Positions 33,020 through 36,216 of a DNA stretch of 36,216 nt are shown one piece after another (within the stretch, counting starts at the first letter, position 1; every line of letters begins with the position of its first letter). The notes beneath the pieces were generated by a model, which was not told the DNA's origin, searched no databases, and saw nothing but the letters and a program-made list of their open reading frames with translations. The stretch spans positions 1 through 36,216 of the forward strand of contig NZ_JAIVFS010000087.1 in assembly GCF_020829645.1 (NCBI RefSeq), in the 5' to 3' direction. The stretch is from Nostoc mirabile CHAB5784. Its GTDB lineage: Bacteria > Cyanobacteriota > Cyanobacteriia > Cyanobacteriales > Nostocaceae. The position numbers and the translations under genes were made by a program.

Positions 33020-33880
33020 CTATAAATTGAAAAGAACTTTCAACCCCTCTTTAAGCGATGCAGGCTTTCGCCCAAGAAGATTCTCCAGATTGGGGCTTAC
33101 TTCTTCTTCCTGCCCGTTCTTAATGTCGGTTAGAAACCCTATGAACCGCTCAATCATCATTTCGGGGACACCGCGTTCTTTCATTTGCGCCTCAAAGTCT
33201 GATTTCTCGATTGGTGTATAAGCTACCTCTTTGCCTAATAAGTCGGAAAGGGTAGCTGCAACATCGTCAAAGGAATAGGACTCACTTCCTGTGAGTTGAT
33301 AGATGCGGTTACTGCAACCGCTTTCCAACAGTGCATTCGCAATGGCTTCTCCCATTTCGCTTCTCAGGGCAAAGGAAACTTTTCCCTGAGCGGTTGGTAA
33401 GTTAATACCTGTGTCAAAAACTTTTTCCCCTACAAACTGCGGAATGGTGTCCATGTACAAAACATTGCGAAATAGGGCATAGTTCAACCCACATTCCTTA
33501 ATGTAGTCTTCCGTTTGAAAATGCCCCTCCATCAACTTGTTTGCTAAAGTGTTTCTGTCTTTCAACGATCGACTGGTGTAGGCGACACATTGAACCCCTG
33601 CCTTTTTTGCAGCATTCACAACATTTCGGTGTTGCCGAAGACGGTTCTCTTCATCCGTTCCGGCTATCAGCAAAACCGTTTCAATTCCCTGCATTGCCTG
33701 GTCGAGTGAAGCAGTATCATCGTAGTTGCCGATGCGGATGTCTACCCCTTTTGCTTTCAAGGCAGAGGCTTTACTTTCATCCCGCACCAGTGCGGCAATT
33801 TGGTTGGCAGACGTTTTTTTCAGTAGATTTTGGATTACTGCTGTCCCTAACTGTCCGTTAGCTCCTGTTACCAAGATCAT
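33020..33880 (-). CDS. NmrA/QOR2-like NAD(P)H-dependent oxidoreductase
   Basis: 286 residues from the ATG at 33880; the frame stays open to 33997, but the family begins MILVTGANGQLG and GAAGAAAAA-like sequence precedes this ATG. Rossmann loop TGANGQLGTAVIQNLL at 5-20, then LVRDESKASALKAKGVDIRI, YDDTASLDQAMQGIETVLLI and YTSRSL, as in QOR2/NmrA-type atypical SDRs that bind NADPH and reduce quinones or sense redox state. Last gene of the SDR-methyltransferase-NmrA run, 77 bp after the methyltransferase. Confidence 0.88.
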   Translation of the reverse strand: MILVTGANGQLGTAVIQNLLKKTSANQIAALVRDESKASALKAKGVDIRIGNYDDTASLDQAMQGIETVLLIAGTDEENRLRQHRNVVNAAKKAGVQCVAYTSRSLKDRNTLANKLMEGHFQTEDYIKECGLNYALFRNVLYMDTIPQFVGEKVFDTGINLPTAQGKVSFALRSEMGEAIANALLESGCSNRIYQLTGSESYSFDDVAATLSDLLGKEVAYTPIEKSDFEAQMKERGVPEMMIERFIGFLTDIKNGQEEEVSPNLENLLGRKPASLKEGLKVLFNL

Positions 33881-33957
33881 GATTTTTTCTTCTTTGTTTG
33901 CATTTTGCTTTGTGCGGTAGCGAGGAACGAGCGAAGCTGAGGGCAACCCTTGTCGGG

Positions 33958-34674
33958 TTATTTGTGCGATCGAGGAACATTGCGTCTGGCATACCAAGCA
34001 TGGATAAAGAGCGTTTGCAAGAACAATACCGGAGCATCAAAACCACTGGATGCAATGATTGCTCCGACTTGATCAGGGGGTAGCACAGCCGCATTCCGAC
34101 CGTGAGACGCAAGAGATTTTTCAACGTCCTCATCCGGATATCCAGCATATTTCAGCATTCGAGTCCAAACCTCACGCAGGTCTTGATAAGCTGAAGTAGA
34201 CATATCGGCAGCCAAATCTGCGCTCACTAAATATCCTTGAGGGCGAAGTCGTGAAGCAATTTGACTGAAAAATTTGCGTCTCTCCTCAGGCTGCATGAAG
34301 AAGTGAGAAACCAGAAGGCAAGTCGCCGCATCAAAGGCTGCTGATGCGGGCAATGAATCTAGATAACCCTCATGCCATGTGCAACGTGAGTCAACCCCAT
34401 ACGCTTCGGCGTTCTGACAACAGGTTTCAAGCATCGCAGCCGCAGGCTCTACTGCCGTAAATTGCCACTGTGGAAATTCTTGAGCTAGATAAATCAATTC
34501 CAAGCCAGTTCCGACACCCACACAAAGAATTCGCGCGTTAGATGGAAGCTCAGAAAGTACTAGGCGAATCGATAAGTGAAGTGCGTCACGCAATGGCGCT
34601 ATTTTAGCCACTCTTGTGTCGTAGGTCGAAGCACGTTCTTTGTCGAAGACAATAGATGATTCTGGGTTTGGCAT
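33958..34674 (-). CDS. class I SAM-dependent methyltransferase
   Basis: 238 residues from the ATG at 34674 (MPNPESSIVF), preferred over 34695 because AGAGAGATC sits just before it and the shorter start aligns with the second copy. Motif I ILCVGVGTGLELIYLAQEFP near 49-68, then VEPAAAMLETC, FDAATCLLVSHFF and LRPQGYLVSADLA fit a class I Rossmann methyltransferase. Target unknown. It starts 33 bp after the SDR stop. A truncated paralogue lies on the other strand at 35715. Confidence 0.88.
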   Translation of the reverse strand: MPNPESSIVFDKERASTYDTRVAKIAPLRDALHLSIRLVLSELPSNARILCVGVGTGLELIYLAQEFPQWQFTAVEPAAAMLETCCQNAEAYGVDSRCTWHEGYLDSLPASAAFDAATCLLVSHFFMQPEERRKFFSQIASRLRPQGYLVSADLAADMSTSAYQDLREVWTRMLKYAGYPDEDVEKSLASHGRNAAVLPPDQVGAIIASSGFDAPVLFLQTLFIHAWYARRNVPRSHK

Positions 34675-34707
34675 GATCTCTCTTTGTGATTGCACTGTTT
34701 ATTCTAA

Positions 34708-35460
34708 TTAAATTGACTGACCGCCAGAGACTTCAATTCTTTGAGCATTCACCCATCGATTGTCTTCGGATAATAGTGATGCGATCGCATCACTATTATC
34801 CGGTAGACCAACCCTACCCAGGGGCGTGATCGAGGCGAAGTGTTGATTCACCTCAGGATTGTCACGGACAGTACCACCCCCGAAATCAGTTTCGATCGCG
34901 CCTGGAGCAACGATATTCACTGCAATCCGCCGCGCTCCCAGTTCTTTTGCCATATACTTGGTCAAAGTCTCCATTGCCCCTTTCATACTTGCATAAGCGG
35001 CATAGCCAGGGAAGATAATTCGCGTCAAACCAGTAGAAACGTTTACAACTCGTCCGCCGTCATTAATGAGCGGGAGCAGTTTCTGAGTGAGGAAGAAAAC
35101 ACCCTTGAGGTGAATGTTCATCAAATGGTCGAAATCCTCCTCAGTCGTCTCGGCAAAAGATGAGTGAACACCCGTTCCAGCGTTATTCACTAAGAAATCA
35201 AAATGCTCGGTCTGCCAATTATTCTTAAGTGCCTGCTGGAGTTGTGTGGCGAAACTATCAAAGGTTTTTGTGTCGGCAGTATCGAGTTGCAGTGCTACGG
35301 CTTTAGCGCCAAGCTGTTCAATTTCAGCAACGACGTTTTTCGCTTCCTCAGCATTGCGATGGTAAGTGACAATGACATCAACCCTTTTTTTAGCCAGATT
35401 CAAAGCGGTACTTTTGCCCAGTCCTCGGCTCGATCCCGTTACCAGTGCGATTTTGGTCAT
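34708..35460 (-). CDS. SDR oxidoreductase
   Basis: 250 residues. TGSSRGLG loop at 8-15, NNAG near 92, Ser in VNVSTGLTR, YAAYASMK as the Tyr-Lys pair and the tail WVNAQRIEVSGGQSI. It is the cleanest copy of the duplicated SDR family, without the insertion of the 11461 copy. Codons for DNSDAIASLLS lie in a perfect 36-bp palindrome at 34767-34802. First gene of the run with the methyltransferase and NmrA-like genes. The GGAGGATTAGG element is 86 bp upstream. Confidence 0.92.
   Translation of the reverse strand: MTKIALVTGSSRGLGKSTALNLAKKRVDVIVTYHRNAEEAKNVVAEIEQLGAKAVALQLDTADTKTFDSFATQLQQALKNNWQTEHFDFLVNNAGTGVHSSFAETTEEDFDHLMNIHLKGVFFLTQKLLPLINDGGRVVNVSTGLTRIIFPGYAAYASMKGAMETLTKYMAKELGARRIAVNIVAPGAIETDFGGGTVRDNPEVNQHFASITPLGRVGLPDNSDAIASLLSEDNRWVNAQRIEVSGGQSI
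34767..34802. repeat. perfect 36-bp palindrome centred on HIP1
   Basis: The two 18-base arms are exact complements around the centre of GCGATCGC (34781-34788). It lies inside the coding sequence of the SDR gene near its C-terminus and could extrude as a cruciform or form a long mRNA hairpin. Confidence 0.9.
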
Positions 35461-35545
35461 TGCCTTATCCGTCTGCTGTGTTACTTAAATACATTCATCG
35501 TATGGTTGCAGATAGGGATCTTCAATACATAAAACTAGCCGTTTA

Positions 35546-35564
35546 TTGCCTAATCCTCCAGATT
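35546..35564 (-). promoter_or_regulatory. conserved SDR upstream element, copy 3
   Basis: Minus-strand core TGGAGGATTAGGCAATAAA, 86 bp before the ATG of the SDR at 34708-35460. The surrounding DNA is otherwise much less like the other two upstream regions, so conservation here is more telling. It also lies upstream of the divergent methyltransferase remnant. Confidence 0.55.
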
Positions 35565-35714
35565 GTGATTTTGGGACTGGATAAAAATGTTCTACAATCT
35601 GCGAAAGAAGATAAGCTCTAAAAACTATAACAGACGAACTCATCGTTGCGGCTTGAATACTGTCGCAATATTCGATCGTGTAAAATATGAATCGCGGCTT
35701 CATTCGCTTTCATC

Positions 35715-36134
35715 ATGCAAAACCAACAGGCACCCATTTTATTCGACCAAAAGACTGCATCTTCCTACGACAAGCAAACTGCTCTTTGGAAGACGGGGCG
35801 CGAGGCGCTCTTTTCGTTTATGCGCCTGATTCTCTCAGAGCTTCCGGCTGATGCACGGATTCTGTGCGTTGGTGCCGGAACCGGAACAGAAATGATCGCT
35901 CTGGCGCAAGCCTTTCCGCAATGGCAATTCACGGCGGTCGAGCCGGCATCTGCAATGCTGGACGTTTGTCGTCGAAAAGCCGACGAAAGCGGCATCATCT
36001 CGCGTTGCACGTTCCACGAAGGTTATCTCGACTCGCTGCCCGCTTCGGAGGCATTCGATGCGGCGACTTACCTGTTGGTCTCTCAGTTCTTAACGCTCTT
36101 TTATTACTCTCATGAGAGTATAATTAATTACTAA
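35715..36134 (+). pseudogene. truncated SAM methyltransferase paralogue
   Basis: Matches the methyltransferase at 33958-34674 from its start (RILCVGAGTGTEMIALAQAF, VEPASAMLDVC, GYLDSLPASEAFDAATYLLV) up to SQF at about 36088, then reads an unrelated tail (LTLFYYSHESIINY) through a palindrome and stops. The last third, with the strand that completes the fold, is missing. It is divergent from the SDR gene. Confidence 0.75.
36105..36120. repeat. 16-bp perfect palindrome at the truncation point
   Basis: TACTCTCATGAGAGTA is fully self-complementary and lies about 17 bp after the methyltransferase homology ends. The last 80 bp of the window (to 36216) hold no gene I can identify; an imperfect CTACC...GGTAG hairpin lies near 36176-36199. 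Confidence 0.5.
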
Positions 36135-36216
36135 CAGTTTAACTTAGCAAGGGTATTTAATTGGGTTCAAGAACGGCTACCTCCACGATCACCGTGGTAG
36201 ATCAGTACTGCGATGC

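Noticed and set aside
33881..33997. N-terminal extension of the NmrA/QOR2-like protein overlapping the methyltransferase
   Set aside because: The extension has no family similarity and the ATG at 33880 is at the conserved Rossmann start.
36140..36216. Start of a gene at the window edge (frame reads VFNWVQERL, faintly like a cytochrome b6 start)
   Set aside because: The frame stops after nine more residues that do not continue the resemblance.

Overview
The window comes from a cyanobacterium, most likely a filamentous Nostocales-type strain. The octamer GCGATCGC (HIP1) occurs at least a dozen times, several cyanobacterial interspersed repeats are present (GCGATGTCTACGACGGGCTA type, AGACGCGATTAATCGCGTCT palindromes, AAGGCAGAAGGCAG runs), and a ShlB/FhaC remnant, an ISL3 transposase and a group II intron protein look cyanobacterial. 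Nearly all genes lie on the minus strand. This is an accessory region rich in oxidoreductases and in duplicated, broken gene pieces.

Layout. 0.36-5.1 kb: an RND efflux pair, adaptor then permease, without an outer-membrane partner. 5.2-7.2 kb: a mosaic of remnants (SDR N-terminus, ShlB fragment, MDR N-terminus, NmrA fragment joined to an NTF2-like exported protein). 7.2-8.4 kb: three related small exported proteins of unknown function, one cut at an ISL3-like end. 8.5-9.3 kb: a TetR regulator with two matching candidate operators. 9.5-12.7 kb: an intact MDR (zinc-free quinone-reductase-like) gene, two SDR genes, an SDR tail and an NmrA remnant. 13.0-20.0 kb: a molybdoenzyme set transcribed as 2Fe-2S subunit, FAD subunit, molybdopterin subunit (PaoABC-like), then moaA, xdhC-like and mocA-like. 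20.3-24.6 kb: an MDR stub, an SDR gene, an SDR tail, an aldo/keto reductase and an MFS transporter joined by a deletion, an AraC tail and a LysR gene. 24.7-26.2 kb: a DUF3500 Tat-exported protein and a truncated signal-peptide ORF. 26.77-31.51 kb: a complete ISL3-family element (53-bp terminal inverted repeats, 8-bp target duplication TATAAACT) carrying a four-helix-bundle (S23/IVP) passenger gene that is split by a 2390-bp group II intron with its reverse transcriptase/maturase. 31.7-36.2 kb: an AraC regulator, an apparent three-gene operon (SDR, methyltransferase, NmrA/QOR2-like) and a divergent truncated second methyltransferase.

How the parts fit. The molybdenum cluster looks self-contained: structural subunits plus genes for cofactor synthesis, cytidylation and insertion. 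The rest is dominated by repeated duplication and deletion of a few families (SDR with the tail VNAQRIEVSGGQSI, MDR, NmrA, AraC, SAM methyltransferase). Three SDR copies keep the same upstream element (core GGAGGATTAGG) exactly 86 bp before the start codon, which suggests a shared regulator, possibly the AraC protein. The strongest structural discovery is the three-layer nest of insertion sequence, passenger gene and group II intron; the most promising undescribed gene family is the small exported protein trio at 7.2-8.4 kb.
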